NCBI GenBank assembly: GCA_037447655.1
Contig: JBBHKE010003070.1
Coordinates: 124,001-188,000 of the forward strand
Source of the DNA: Zygnema cylindricum
Lineage: Eukaryota > Streptophyta > Zygnematophyceae > Zygnematales > Zygnemataceae
DNA: 64,000 nt
Direction of reading: 5' to 3'
A model generated the notes under the pieces. The model was given only the letters and a program-made list of their open reading frames with translations. It did no database searches and had not been told where the DNA came from. The translations under genes and the position numbers were made by a program. Below, piece by piece: positions 8,106-20,400 of the stretch (position 1 is its first letter; the number at the start of each line of letters is the position of its first letter).

Positions 8106-9154
8106 TGTAGAAACTAATGGTTTTATTAGTATTTTCTAGGTCTGAAAAGAAATATAGAAGTCGAGGCAGTCTATCTCTAACTTCTCTCTCCAACTCTCAA
8201 ACTTGTCGCAGTCACTGAGAAATTGGAGAGGAAGCTAGAGCCATGGCTACCTTGGCTATCCTGAGGTTTACGGGAATTTTATATTAGGGTTTATATATTT
8301 AATTAAAATGTATGTGCCGGCGGCAGGATTTGATCCTTGTACCTGCCGGCCAGCAGACACAATGTAGCCGGTAGCCTTAGCCGTTTCATCTAGCGGTAGT
8401 GTTACCTAACATATAGTTTGATAATTATTTATATATGTATACAAGCGATAAACCATTTAACTAGAATTAATTACGGGATACATAGATCCAGTAATATGTA
8501 ATGTACGACTTACGGTACAGACATAAATCAGTACCGCGCATTTGTTTCGTAAATGAAACAAATACCGCGCATGTATTTATTACGGCTACGATTAAAGCCG
8601 AATTTAATCGGACGGCCGGGATTAGCGCCGAGATCGCGGAGGAAGATTTCGGCGGTTTGTGGCCATCGCCACATCGGATGACGCGTGGCAAAATTCTGTT
8701 GGATTGTGGAAACTCCGGAGATTATGGCACCGAATCCGGATTTGACATGTGTCGATATTTTGGCCATGTCGTACAATGTCCGTACATAAAGTACACCGAC
8801 AGCTGTACTTTTGCGTACGGAACTCAATTCTGATTGGTTCCGTACATCAGTAGATAGAGTCTGTGAGAGAGATAGGACTTAGAAAAATTAGAAGATAGGA
8901 CCCTCTCTCCCAGAGAGCTTCTGTACAAAAGGTCAACTTTGACCCTCCATAACTTACTGCTCATGGGAGCAAATTCAGAGATTCTTTTTGCTATCAACTC
9001 AGGGGAGTCTTGTCTTCACAGGGGTGAAGTTGGTCAGAGTTTTTGTCTGCCAAGGTGGCAGTTATTTTTGCTTAAACACAAAGGGGTCAGGATTATCCTA
9101 GAGGCTTCTTGGAAGCTGTCCACTCTGAGGACTTATGGAGGTCTCAGAGTTTCA
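8106..9154 (+). repeat. 3' LTR of El1
   Basis: 1049 bp, same limits as the 5' LTR and differing at about a dozen positions. The hairpin loop at 8963-8966 reads ATGG instead of AGGG, and a stem base of the second hairpin has also changed (CAACTC). Box B-like sequence lies at 8326-8336 on the minus strand. TAATC follows at 9155. Confidence 0.95.
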
Positions 9155-12100
9155 TAATCGATTCCCTCCTTCTGTGTGAACCCCTTTGCAACTAATCTGT
9201 CTTTGTATCGCTCGATAGTGTTATCTGGATTGAGCTTCAACTTAAATACCCACTTGCACCTATTGGTTTTCTATCCGGAGGACAATCCACCAACTCCCAA
9301 GTGTTTGCTTCCATTATGGAAGCCATCTCATCATTAATAGCTGTCACCCATCTACCACCTTCCGACTATTAACTGCTTTCTGAGTAAGTCTGGGGTTCGC
9401 TCAAATGTGATAGCTTAATCACCTTGTTGTTCACTTGTCTCTCTTGAAGTCTCGTGCTGCTTCTCCTTCCTCCTTCAAACTCTGACGCGGGAATCGAGGG
9501 TAATCTCGAGTTCCTCCGAACAACTTCACCTTCTCCCCTATCCGTGGAGTCCATCTCCGGTCGTTCATCGTCCATTTCCTGTATTTCCTCGTTTTCTTCC
9601 TCGGTTTGAATCGAAAGATGTGACTCCTAAAGAGGGTCACTCTCGATCAGATTTTTCTCTTCCTCTGCACGGTCAGGCTGAACCGGAGTTCGGTTAGTAG
9701 AATCAACATCTAACTCATTTTCGGATTCAATACTAATTCTGACCGGTTTAGTATACTTAAAGGGATCTATGGATTTTCCTTCATCCATAACTACCAAGTG
9801 TTTTACTAGAATTATGTCTTCTCTACCGAGATCATAAACTGTATACCCTTTTATGTTCTCATCATACCCAAGTAAGTATCCCGGCTTTCCTCTAGCATCT
9901 AGCTTCCAATCAGATTTTTCTGTGTTTAAACTAAACACTTGACTTCTAAACACCTTTAAGTGTGATATGTTAGGTTTTCTCCCGGTCCATCTTTCATAAG
10001 GTGTTTGACCTTTTACAGCTGAGGTAAGGACTCTAGTTTTGAGATAGTTAGCACAATTCATAGCTTCTGCCCAAAAACTTTTCCTTATCTTTTTATTCGT
10101 CAACATTCTACGGGCACTATGACTTAATGTCCGATTTAGTCTCTCGGCTACACCATTTTGTTCCGGGTTCTTTGGGACAGTCTTTTGGTGTTGAACCCCT
10201 TCCCCTTTCAAGTAATCCTCAAACTCATTAGAAGTGAATCCCCCCCCATTATCACTTCTCACTCTCTTTATAGGTGTCTCATGAAGCGTTATACTCCATG
10301 ATTTATATTCTTTAAAGTAAGTCGAAGCCTGAGATTTGTTTTTCAAAAAATATACTCTAGAGTATATAGACCAATCATCAGTGATAGTAAGCATAAATCT
10401 TTTCCCTCCAACTGATGGCACTTTGGCCGGTCCCCATATGTCAGTGTGAACCAAATCTAAAACCTTTTCACCCTTATATGTTGCGGCTTTTGGAAAAGGC
10501 AATCTGTGAGCTTTTCCTTGAGCACACCCACTATAATCATCCAAAGTCTCATCATCTCCAAAATGTATGCCCTCAACTACACCCATTTTCTTCATTTCTT
10601 TTAATCTATCTAGATGCACATGTCCCAATCATTTATGCCACATCATCAAATCACTTACACCAACATAGTAAACTCCGATCTTTCCATTACTCAAATTTAG
10701 CCTAAACATTCCTTGGCTACCCTTTTGAGCTGTGAAGTACACTTTATTCTCATAGCTAGCAACAAAGACTCCTTTCTTAGTACTAGTCTCAAAACCCTTA
10801 TCATCTAAGACCGACGTAGAGATAAGATTCTTATTCAACTCTGGGATAAAAAGAACATAAGAGAAAGTGACTATGGATGCCTTTCCATCAACCCAGACTC
10901 TCAGATCCACAGATCTCACAAAATTAGTGGTGAATATTCTCCCATCCCCATACTCTATCTCTACAGTAGGGATCTTTCTCATTTTGGTAAACAATGGTTT
11001 TTCTCTACACATATGCATAGAGGCTCCTGAATCAATAATCTATCTTTCTTCAGGAGCTTCTCTTACTCCACCGAAAGCACACTTTTGCCTCCTTGGAATC
11101 TCCAGCTCACCTTTCACCTCCAACTCCTCATTGAGGAGGAGTTTTCCATCGTCCTCATCGGAGTCCTCTCCGATGACTTGTGTTGCCACAAATGCCTTCT
11201 TTTTCTTTGCGAATGGTTTTCCGACCTGTTCCTTTTTCAATCTCAACTCTGTCAGTTTAGTACACTCCGCCATGTAATGTCCTGACTTCTTACAAAAGTG
11301 ACAAAGCCCCTTCGGAGACCTCCATCTAGATCCTTCCGATTGATTTCCTCTTCCGCCTCCACCAAAGTTTCCATAAGGATTTTTGGAATCCTTATCTCCC
11401 AAATTAGTTCCAGCAGCCAATGCTTGAACACTCTTTCCTTCTCTACGAATCTCAATTGTGTTTTTCCGAACCAAAATCATTCCCACAACGGAGTTCCAGA
11501 TCCATCGATGATGTGGCAAGTCCTGAACCCTGTTAACAGTGTTTTCATAATCATCTGGGAGTTTCATCAACAAAGTATTCACCTTCTCTTTCTCAGTCTC
11601 CCTTTTCCTTGCACTCTCTAACTCCATAAATAACGCGGCCAAGTCATTACAAAAATCTAACATCTTTCTCCCTTTGTACCCATAAGCCTGTACCTTCTGA
11701 TCTGCCAGCTTTTGCTGTTGAATCGTACCACTCTTGTAAATGTTGACAAGTGCCTCCCACAACTCGTCCGCCCTGTCCAGAAGAAGATGAGGTGTAGCCA
11801 TTGCCTAGGTGAGACGCCCGAGAATAAAATGTGTCTCCACGGTATTGTTGAAATCCCAGATTTCACTATCATTAGCCTCGGTTTTCTGAACACCTGCTGC
11901 CAAAACCGATCCAGTAGGCATCGGTGTAAGTTTCTCCTTCCCCTTGTTCTTCCCTATGTCCCACACGATGCTCTCTCCAACATCCTCTTCCGCCTCTACC
12001 CCCGCAGATCCTCCTGTGAACCGAGATCCTCCAAACCCTGGTGGATCTCTCAATTTTGCGGATGGCCGACGCACACGACCACTCACAATGCCCCATAGCC

Positions 12101-12192
12101 GTTTTTCAACTAGTGCACCCCTTATCATGGTTTCCCAATAAATGAACCCTGTTCCATTCAAAATGGGCACCCTAGAGGGTGGGCCCATAACT
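9155..12192 (-). pseudogene. element Z gag-pol, 5' part (gag to RT start)
   Basis: Minus-strand gag-pol beginning at the ATG 12212-12210 inside the LTR. It keeps one frame through gag, a CCHC knuckle (CHFCKKSGHYMAEC, about 11270-11311), protease (DSG motif at about 11030), integrase (HVHLD, HTDIWGP, RSDNGGGF) and the linker. It is interrupted by in-frame stops near 11802-11804 (Gln to TAG), 11037-11039 (Trp to TAG), at about 10626 (after HK, Arg to TGA), after SDPL near 9624 and after YSESS near 9366. Near 9262 a base is missing in the codons for GCKW, giving a frameshift. At 9155 it is cut by El1 and resumes at 2704. The copy is defunct; most breaks are single substitutions. Confidence 0.9.
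12178..12192 (-). promoter_or_regulatory. half-tRNA primer-binding site of element Z
   Basis: Same site as in the left copy, but the base nearest the LTR is changed (A instead of G on the minus strand), giving 14 of 15 matches to the tRNA-Met anticodon arm. Confidence 0.65.
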
Positions 12193-12969
12193 TGAAACTC
12201 TGTGACCTCCATTGGTCCACAGAATGTCCAGCTTATATGAAGCCTCTAGGATAATAATTGCAATTTTGAATTTGGCAATGAATAAGTGCCACCTTGGCGC
12301 GAAAAAAACTCTGACCGACTACACCTTTGTGTAGCGTGGACTCCCCTGAGGCCGCAGCAAAAAGAATCACTGAATTTGCTCACCTGAGCATTAAGTTATG
12401 GTTGACCAAAGTTGGTCCATAAATACAGGTGCACTCTGGAAGAGAGGCTGAAAAACCAAAAATATTATAAATCCTAAGTTACCTCTCTAAACCTATTACT
12501 AAGGTACTAGACCAATCATATGAATGTAAAGTACAAGATGGTACAGGTACCGCTGTACTTGTTGTACGGCCATAGTACGGCATGGCCGGTCCGCTGACGC
12601 GTGTCAGTTCCAGAGCCGTAGTTGCTCCTCCCGTAATATCCGCGGTCCAACCATATGTTGCCACGTGTCATCCGCCGACATCGGGTCCACAAACCGCCAA
12701 ACTTCTATTCTAGCATTATGGCTCCACTGTGAGCCGTTCAATCAGATCCGAACATTTGATTTCGTCCATCAAAATTTCATGTCGATTCGGATATTTCGTG
12801 CGGTCTGATTTCGTGCGAACCGGTATGTCGCGTAATTTTTTTAGAAAGGAATATCCGGCGCCGTACGTCTTTAAATAAATATCGCGTCATATACGTGTAT
12901 CATTCCCCAAGACTTATTGGATAAGGCGCACGACTATTTTGTATCAGGTCATCCAAAGGTCCTTGGATA
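12193..12969 (-). repeat. 5' LTR of element Z, truncated by LTR C
   Basis: It matches 398-1170 of the left LTR closely, up to CCTTGGAT, then stops at 12968/12969 where LTR C begins. About 175 bp of the upstream end of the LTR (the part holding the palindrome and the TGTTG terminus) is missing. The break falls inside the box B-like motif of the tRNA-like unit. Hairpins remain at about 12319-12395; one stem has decayed (GCCTC-AGGG-GAGTC). Confidence 0.85.
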
Positions 12970-13547
12970 TGTTGAAATAAGTAGTTTTTGTATTTTCTAG
13001 GTCTAAAATAAATTAGCAGAAACATATATAGAAAATGATGGCAGCCTGCCTCCATCTCTTTTCTCTTTCCCCCATACTTGTTGTAGTCACTGAAGGAGAG
13101 AGAGAGCGATGGAGCCATGGCTGCCTCAGCTCCATAGGAAGGACTAAAGAGTGACTTAAGTCACTCTCAATAAAAGGTTGAGTCCGGCAGGACTCGAACC
13201 CCCGACCGGTAAAGCGCGGCGTAGCCGTTAGCTCTAACCAGTCTGTCATAGAAGTCCGTTAGATGATAAAGGGTTTCATTTATATTTTTAAAATATTGTA
13301 TTACACTGAAATGATTTAACTGAAATATAGACGAAACGGACATAGAACTTATTAAGGTTTAGTGTGAACGTCATTTCGCACGAAACAAATGAAACGAACA
13401 TTTGTTTTAAACGGTCGACATTTAATGTCAGATTTAATCCGACGGCGCACATCATCGCCGAGATCGCGGAATGGTCACTTTGGATTTTATGGACGTGGCA
13501 TGACGTGGCGCCGCATGGAAGGATGACATTTGGTCGCGAGAATTCTG
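12970..13547 (+). repeat. partial LTR (C), plus orientation, cut by assembly gap
   Basis: It starts TGTTGAAATAAG and holds the conserved LTR-start block (GGCAGCCTGCC, ACTTGTTGTAGTCACTGAAGG with breaks, GAGCCATGGCTGCC). Around 13447-13547 it is close to the LTR of element B (GGCGCACATCATCGCCGA, then GGTCACTTTGG). It ends at the N run, so whether this is a solo LTR or the start of a full element cannot be decided. The last bases of Z before it are GGATA. Confidence 0.8.
13172..13243 (-). promoter_or_regulatory. antisense tRNA-like Pol III module in LTR C
   Basis: This is the best-preserved module. On the minus strand, GACTGGTTAGAGC (13243-13231) is a good box A, GGTTCGAGTCC (13200-13190) is a perfect box B, and TTTT follows at 13175-13172. 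The space between boxes is short for a full cloverleaf, so it is tRNA-like rather than a tRNA gene. Confidence 0.6.
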
Positions 13548-13557
13548 NNNNNNNNNN
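13548..13557. other. assembly gap (10 N)
   Basis: Ten Ns, probably a placeholder of unknown true length. LTR C stops here and unrelated sequence follows, so the rest of C and of the Z LTR may be hidden in it. Confidence 1.
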
Positions 13558-13777
13558 GGCATGATAATGTCTCTGGAGGAGCACATTGGTATGGCGTTTA
13601 TTAATTCGTAATGTTAAAGTTTTAATCATGTAAAAACAGCCAATGTAAAACGCCGCAGAAGTAAATTCAGTGCCTTGCTTTTAGCATGCACCGCATAATC
13701 TGTTAAACTGAAAAAGCGATTTTATTGTATAATATATTTTTTTATTTTTATAATTTAAATTTTTTATCACTAAAATA
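13558..13777. other. no gene seen
   Basis: AT-rich sequence between the gap and the TIR element; no coding or repeat match within the window. Confidence 0.6.
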
Positions 13778-14584
13778 TAGTGTTGGGTATCGGGTAAATT
13801 CATATCGCGATAATCTCGATATTCGATATATCGAATATCGATCGAGGAGGATCCTCGATATATATATCGTACCGAGACCAACATAAATCATCGCGATATA
13901 TATCGCGATGCATAGTATTTTTTAAATTTAATATTTTTATTTTTTTATATAATATGTTATTTTAGCGAAAAAGTCAAATTGTCTAATACGCCACGTACGA
14001 TTTTCGTTCCGTGACTTAAATGAAGACGCCGCAAAATGTAACCGACAAAAATGTACTAATTTTGAAATTGTAATGCTTAATTATTTGCGGTATGGTTACA
14101 CGAGGAGGTCTCTGTAATAGTACGGACAGCAAAATTTATGTATTACAGAGGCCTCGGGTACATCGCGTATTTTTTGTCAAAAAGTTTTACATACGTGTTC
14201 TGATATGAGTGGTTCCACGTAATTTGACTACCAAATCTAAAAAATCATCGAATATCTGGAAATCGACCTTTTTCGTCTGGAAAATCGTACTTGCGTATGA
14301 CGTACGTGTACTTCACAAGTGTACCTCATCAATGTACCTCAGAGATCTCCTTCACTCTGCTGAATTTCAAGAAAAAACCATATTTCTTTCCGGCAAAAAA
14401 TTTACAGTCACTTTGTCCGAAGTCACGAGACTTTGAAACCCGTGAGTTTTTTTAAGCTCAATATATTGACGATGATATCGGCGATAAACGATGATTTGAA
14501 ATTGATATGTTGAATCGATATATCGATTATGGTACCTAAAATTGATATATATCGAATATCGAAAACGGTCTGGAATCCAACCTA
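13778..14584. mobile_element. non-autonomous TIR element, TAGTGTTGGG family, copy 1
   Basis: 807 bp starting TAGTGTTGGGTATCG and ending in an imperfect inverse (GGAATCCAACCTA). The ends are full of ATCGATAT palindromes (ATATCGCGATAT type). It shares ends and an internal block (TTTTCGTTCCGTGACTTAAA, GACGCCGCAAAATGTAAC at about 14000-14042) with 25441-26576. A TA is present at both borders, but no 8-bp duplication is visible, so hAT or Tc1/mariner affiliation is open. There is no transposase ORF. Confidence 0.6.
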
Positions 14585-15257
14585 CTAAAATAGATACAGT
14601 AAAAACGAAAGCATGGGTTATGGCTCCTCAGTCTATTCATAACTCTAATAAGCGTTTTTTTCACACGCGGTGGATATTATTACAGTAAAAGAGGTGGGGT
14701 GACAACATAGTACAAACCGTACACTGTCACGAGATAATGTCGATTCCACGCTTCGGGTTTTAAAACGCAGTTATCTTTTAACCCTCTGTAACCGTATTAC
14801 TTTAATAAGTTTATTGAGTTTAGTTTCGTATTGTAAAATGAATGAAATTATAACGACTGTTTTTCCGTGTTTACGTTTCGTTTCACAAAACTTACATTGT
14901 CGTTCGCGGCGAGAACGAGCGTTGTTTGACGTTAAATATTGACCCTTAACTTTAATAAGGTGCCCGTTGGGTTGCTTTATTATAATGCATGCATTGTAAT
15001 ATAGGCATTTAATTCTAATATGGATGCGTTTAGTCAAACAAAACAGAGAACAAACCTCTTATTAGGGTCACTGTTAATTCTAATTGGAGGTAAAACGAAG
15101 AACAAACCACTTATTAGGATACATGTTAATACTAATTGGGGGTAATACGCCCACGAAACCTGATCTGCCGCCGTCAGAAGAGTATCATTGGTTGTTGTCA
15201 AATACACGTGGCTTGTTTAATATCCACGTATTTCTAAAGTTGGTCACCAATCGTAGA
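14585..15257. other. no gene seen
   Basis: AT-rich sequence. TTATTAGGGT/AGGAT with TTAATTCTAATTGG occurs twice at about 15058-15090 and 15110-15142, a short degenerate direct repeat. No supported coding region. Confidence 0.5.
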
Positions 15258-15779
15258 TGACGTTGGAAAAACCGATTGTCATCCTTACAACGCTCGTATT
15301 TCCATCCCATCAAACGCCATTCCTATCCTGTCTTCCTCGCCGGAGCCAATTTTCTCTGTAAGAAGGTCCCTCTCGAATTGAATGCCACCGAATTTAGTGT
15401 GGATAAAGACACATTAAAGAAGTTTCGACAAAAGCGTTTGCACAGGTTCGCGATTTTCCCGTCGCGAGAGGGGGGGAAGGGAAGCCGTAAAGAGAGTCTC
15501 ACTGAATGGGTGAAGTCTCACTTGGAGGATTCAAGGTAGATGTGAAATTCATGTGAATGAATAATGTGAATGATTCTTTTTGTAGTATTCGTGCCCTTTT
15601 TTATCTTTTTAAGCATAAATAGAAATCGAGGCAACTTTTTGTACAATTTTGTTTTGTGGATTAAAGAAAGCAACATCTTTTGTAAACAATTATAAACATT
15701 TTGTTTCAGTTTGTGGAAACAAGAGAGTCAACAAGACACCATTTTGAGCGAGGGAGGCATGAGCGTTAGCAAGTTTTAA
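15258..15779 (+). CDS. possible small two-exon host gene, unrecognised
   Basis: An open stretch ending SLTEWVKSHLEDS runs to a donor-like AG|GTAGAT at 15535/15536. An acceptor TTTTGTTTCAG ends at 15709, and joining to 15710 keeps the frame and adds a short tail SLWKQESQQDTILSEGGM.. to a TAA at 15777-15779. The basic lysine/arginine-rich part (about 15400-15500) reads KDTLKKFRQKRLHRF. There is no in-frame ATG for this frame after the stop at 15258-15260, so its start would have to be in an upstream exon. Another frame starts ATG at 15258 and meets a donor-like GTAAGA at about 15357. I recognise no family; the splice model is inferred from motifs only. Confidence 0.25.
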
Positions 15780-16552
15780 AGATCTCATATAATTATACAT
15801 TGTGATTTTTTTTTTCAAATCGTAGTTTGTGAACGGTAGTTTAGTTATAGAGAAAAAATTGTATTGATACTTGTAGCACCTTAATGTACACAGTTTATGA
15901 TGCGTAGTAGCACTTCACTTTATAGGGCAAACCAGATTTTGTATGTGTGTATGATTTTATATGTGATAATGCAATTTCGGTTTTTCCCATGTTTACATGT
16001 TTTGTATTTTGTATAATGTGGAATATGATGCATTTATATATATTCATATGTGTCTAACTTGAAATGTTGTTAAGCTGGTCTATAGAAATGGAGTTTACGT
16101 GTAGTATTGATTAGTCGAATATGCTGCCTTGTACATGATAAAAAAAGTAAGCGACGAGTATGCTTTGTAGCTGGATAGTCATCTAGCGACAAATTCGCCA
16201 AGTTGTTCGTTTCCGAAGCAGCACTTCCACAATGATCGAAGATTACCAATTCAGCAGCGAGGCAGCCTCGTCACTATCTCCTGACAAAGCAAAAAGACTA
16301 TATTACTTTTTGCGGTCAATCTAACGATGAGTTTGTCTCATCGCGTGGCCTTACAACTGCAAGGTTGGTTCGTCACTGGTCCCTAAAGAGTGAGTTTGCA
16401 GAAATGGTGGAAAACATTGTAAGCTCACAACAAACAATAATGTAGATTTTTTGCAAAAAAATAGCATTTGGAGTGGGCTGATATTTGAGAAACTGGAATG
16501 ATATTACAGCTTATGAAATGTACACAACAGATGGGAACCAAGGCTTGGGCCA
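15780..16552. other. no gene seen
   Basis: AT-rich sequence to about 16140, then more balanced sequence (16140-16440) without a recognisable reading frame. It ends at GGCCA, the target site of element D. Confidence 0.5.
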
Positions 16553-17442
16553 TGAAATTCTGTGGTCTCCATTGACCCACAGAATGAGCAGCCTATGTAA
16601 AGCCTCTAGGATAATATTTGCCCCTTCTACTTTCCCGCTGAATAAGCGCCGCCCAGGCACACAAATATTCAGACCACTCTCACCCTTGTGAGGACAAGAC
16701 TCCCCTGAGTCAAACGCAAAAAGAATCACTGAATTTGCTCACCCGAGCAGTAAGTTATGGCTGGTCAAAGATGACCTTTATAGTTACAAGCTCTCTTAGA
16801 GAGAGAAGTACCTAAATATTACTAAGTCTCGGTCTGCCTACTCACGACTACCTACTATTAAACCCTAGTCCAATAGGAACACTATAAAGTACAAGAAGGT
16901 ACAATGGGCGATGTACTTATTGTACAACTATTGTACGACAAGGTCTACAAGGTGACACCTGTCATATCGGAAGCCATGGTTCCTCCTCCCATCTTCTCCG
17001 GTATCAAATAATGTGGCGCCACGTGGCACCGCGTGACGCTATATCCGTATGCCGCCAAAAAGCTCACTTCGCGTGGCGGCTATAATGTCGGCCGTCCGAT
17101 CAAAACATATTTTACACGGTTCAGATTCGCGTACATGCAGAAATTGCTCCTTTTGGTTAGTCTGCTGTTAATTAGCTGTTTCGTTAATGTTTATATATTT
17201 ATAAAACCCGTCACGTGTATCGTTTCGTAACGCCTTAATGGTTAAGGCGTAAGGCTACAAAGGATCTAGAGGTCACGGGTTCAAACCTAGACCTAGGCAT
17301 CATTTTAGCCAAAATACCCTTAACTGCAAAAACTGCCACTTTCTAAATATGGCGGCAGCCATGGCGCGCCTTTGATCCTTACTCTCTTTCTTTAAAACAA
17401 AACTAAATAGGGAAGTGAACTATTAATTACCTCTTTTCAACA
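16553..17442 (-). repeat. 3' LTR of element D
   Basis: 890 bp, apparently identical to 21873-22762. It includes hairpins at 16679-16749 and an antisense tRNA-like unit at 17234-17306. Confidence 0.97.
17234..17306 (+). promoter_or_regulatory. antisense tRNA-like Pol III module, D 3' LTR
   Basis: Plus strand: box A-like TTAATGGTTAAGGCGT (17235-17250), box B-like GGTTCAAACC (17278-17287) and TTTT at 17303-17306. The 5' LTR has the identical unit at 22554-22626. Confidence 0.55.
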
Positions 17443-17455
17443 CTCCCCTTAATTC

Positions 17456-20400
17456 CTAGTCACTTTTCAATTTTAATCCACAGTTTTCTCTGCAATAAAT
17501 CAACTTAGGGGAAGGCACTGCTTTTGTCATCATGTCTGCAATCATTTCTCTATCAGTTTTATGAACCAGTTTAATAATTTTATTTTCTACCTTCTCTCTC
17601 ACAAAGCTTAGTCTAATATCCATATGCTTAGCTTTGAAGTGATGTTTCGGATTAGCTGCAATCGAGATAGCAGCTTGATTATCACAAAAAACATTTTGAG
17701 TTCCAAACTTCATGAACCCAAGTTCTTCAAGAAGAGATTTAACCCACATTAATTCTTTGGTGGCAGCACAAGAAGCCATGTATTCAGCCTCCATAGTGGA
17801 CTGAGCAACTACTTTTTGTTGCTTGCTACTCCAACAACATGCACCGGATCCAATTTGCAACACATATCCAGTCGTACACCTCCTTAAAGGCACATCTCCA
17901 TAACTGGCATCACTCCAAGTGGTGATATCAGTGTGCTCCCCTCCCAAATGCAACCATAACTCCCTTGTCCCCACCAGATACCTCATCACCCTTTTGGCAG
18001 CCTCCCAATCTCTCTTTCTTGGTTCATTTAGATTTCTACTAAGGACACCTACAGCTGCAGCTATATCCGGACGGGTACAGTTCATAAAATAAATTAAACT
18101 GCCTACAATCTGCCGATAAGGGATATTTTCCATAAATTTTCTTTCTATCTCGTCCATCTCATCATTAATGATGAATATTCCTCCCTCTTCACTCCCCTCA
18201 CTCACTTTCTTCAAATCCATGGGAGTAGTACATCCGTTTGCTTTCTCCATTTGAAATTTTTCTAGCATATTACCGATTGCTTCTTTTTGAGTGAGTCTTA
18301 TAATTCTATTCCTTCTATCTCTCTCCATCTGAATTCCCAAAATGTACTTTGCTTCTCCAAGATCTTTCATATCAAAACTGCTTCTAAGATCCCGTTTTAG
18401 TTTGTTAATTTTATCTAAAGACTTGCTTAAGACCAACAAATCATCAACATAAATAGCAATAAATATCACTCCATTCTCATCCTCAAATAAATATATAGAG
18501 TGATCTGAACTAATTCTGATATACCCCAAACCGGTCAGAAATTCGTCGAGCTTTATATTCCACTGTCGCGGGGCTTGCTTAAGCCCATAGAGTGATTTTA
18601 TCAGTTTGCAAACTTTGTTTTCTTCCCCACTTTCCACGAATCCTTCCGGTTGCCTCATGTAAATTTCTTCTTCCAACTCTCCGTGCAAAAAGGCAGTTTT
18701 AATATCCATCTGGTGGATTTCCATATCCTCCGCTGCGGCTATACTTAAAAGGATTCTAACAGAAGGAAATCTGACTACAGGTGCAAAGGTTTCTTCGTAG
18801 TCTATCCCCTCTTTTTGTGTATAACCTTTTGCAACTAACCTAGCTTTGTACCTCTCAATGGTATTATCCGGGTTTAATTTAAGTTTAAACACCCACTTAC
18901 ATCCGATCGGTTTTCGGTCCGGTGGACAATCTACCAACTCCCATGTATTGGCTTCCATGATAGAGGCCATTTCTTCATTTATAGCTGTGATCCACCGGCT
19001 ACTTTCTGGAGTGTTTATGGCCTCTAAGTATGTTTGAGGTTCATCTGGGTGAGACATCTTTGTGAGTTGGTTATTTACTTGTCTTTCTTGAAGTCGTTTA
19101 CTACTTCTTCTTCCCTCTTCAAAATCGGACGCCGGTATGGAAGGCATCCTTGGGTTTCGTTTTGGGAGATTTTCAGCTTCCCTATCTTCCAATTCCGGTG
19201 TCTCATCAAATTCCTCATCGGTTTCCACTTCGTATTGTGGCGTTGCCTCGGATGTTGTCCTTTCCTCCTTCTCCTTTGTTAAATCTGCAGATTTTTCTTT
19301 TTCTCCCTCTTCCTTCTCTTCATTTTCAAAGTCAAAGTCAGAAAACTGATCCGTTTCAAATCTGATTTTGACTTCCTTATTATATTTGAATGGATCAATG
19401 GACTTCTCTTCATTCATCACCACTATGTGTTTTACCAAAATTATATCTCTCTTTTTCAAGTCATACACTCGGTATCCTTTTGTGCACTCATCATATCCTA
19501 CAAGATATCCTGGTTTCCCTCTTCCCTCTAACTTCCATTTAGTCTTATCGGAATCCAAACTGTAGACTTGACTTCCGAACACTCTCAAACTAGACAAATC
19601 AGGCTTTCTTCCTGTCCACCTCTCATACGGAGTTTCCTCCTTATTTGCTGAAGTTAGGACTCTATTTTTGATGAAATTAGCATAGTTCATAGACTCAGCC
19701 CAAAACTGCAGCCCTATCCTCTTATCACTTAACATACTTCTAGACATATCTCCTAAAGTTCTATTAACTCTTTCTGCTACTCCGTTTTGTTCCGGATTAT
19801 AGGGAACAGTTTTCTCATGATGAATTCCTTCTTCTTTAAGATATTCTTCAAAATCCCTTGAGGTGTATTCTTTCCCATTATCACTTCTTATCTCTTTTAT
19901 TGAGGTTTCATGTAGCTTTTCACTCCATACTTTATACTCTTTGAAACATCTTAATACCTCTGACTTATGTCTGAGAAAGTATACCTTCGTGTATCTAGAC
20001 CAATCATCTGTGATAGTTAACATCCATCTCTTCCCCCCATGTGAAGCATACCTAGCAGGTCCCCAAACATCAGTGTGAACTAGATCTAATACTTTCTCTC
20101 TCCTAAATGTGGTTGCCTTTGGAAATGGAAGTCTATGAATCTTCCCTTGGGCACATCCACTACAATCATCAAAGGTCTCATCATCTTCAAAAGTAATACC
20201 CTCCACTATTCCCTTTTTCTTCATTTTCTTTAATCTATCTAGATGCACATGTCCCAACCTTTTATGCCAAAGCATCATCTCACTTGCACACGAGTAGAGA
20301 ACACTTTTTCCATTGCAAAGAACAATTCTGAACATTCCTTGACTGCCCTTCTCAGCTATGAAATAAACCTCATTATCAAAGCTTGCTGTGAAGATTCCTT

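Larger units (their letters stand above)
2705..9154 (+). mobile_element. complete copia LTR retrotransposon El1 (nested in Z)
   Basis: 6450-bp element with 1049-bp LTRs (2705-3753 and 8106-9154), half-tRNA primer site, a single uninterrupted 1452-codon gag-pol, polypurine tract (about 8093-8105) and TAATC target duplication. Reading the LTRs against each other I count about a dozen differences, mostly C/T or G/A transitions, so it is not brand new, yet the coding frame is open. It lies in reverse orientation within the RT gene of element Z. It shares the LTR family (TGTAGAA start) with degenerate element E at 41646-45852. Confidence 0.95.

Noticed and set aside
13172-13243. Genuine tRNA gene
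   Set aside because: Boxes A and B are good, but the spacing is too short for a complete anticodon arm and variable loop and no clean acceptor stem is seen; called tRNA-like only.
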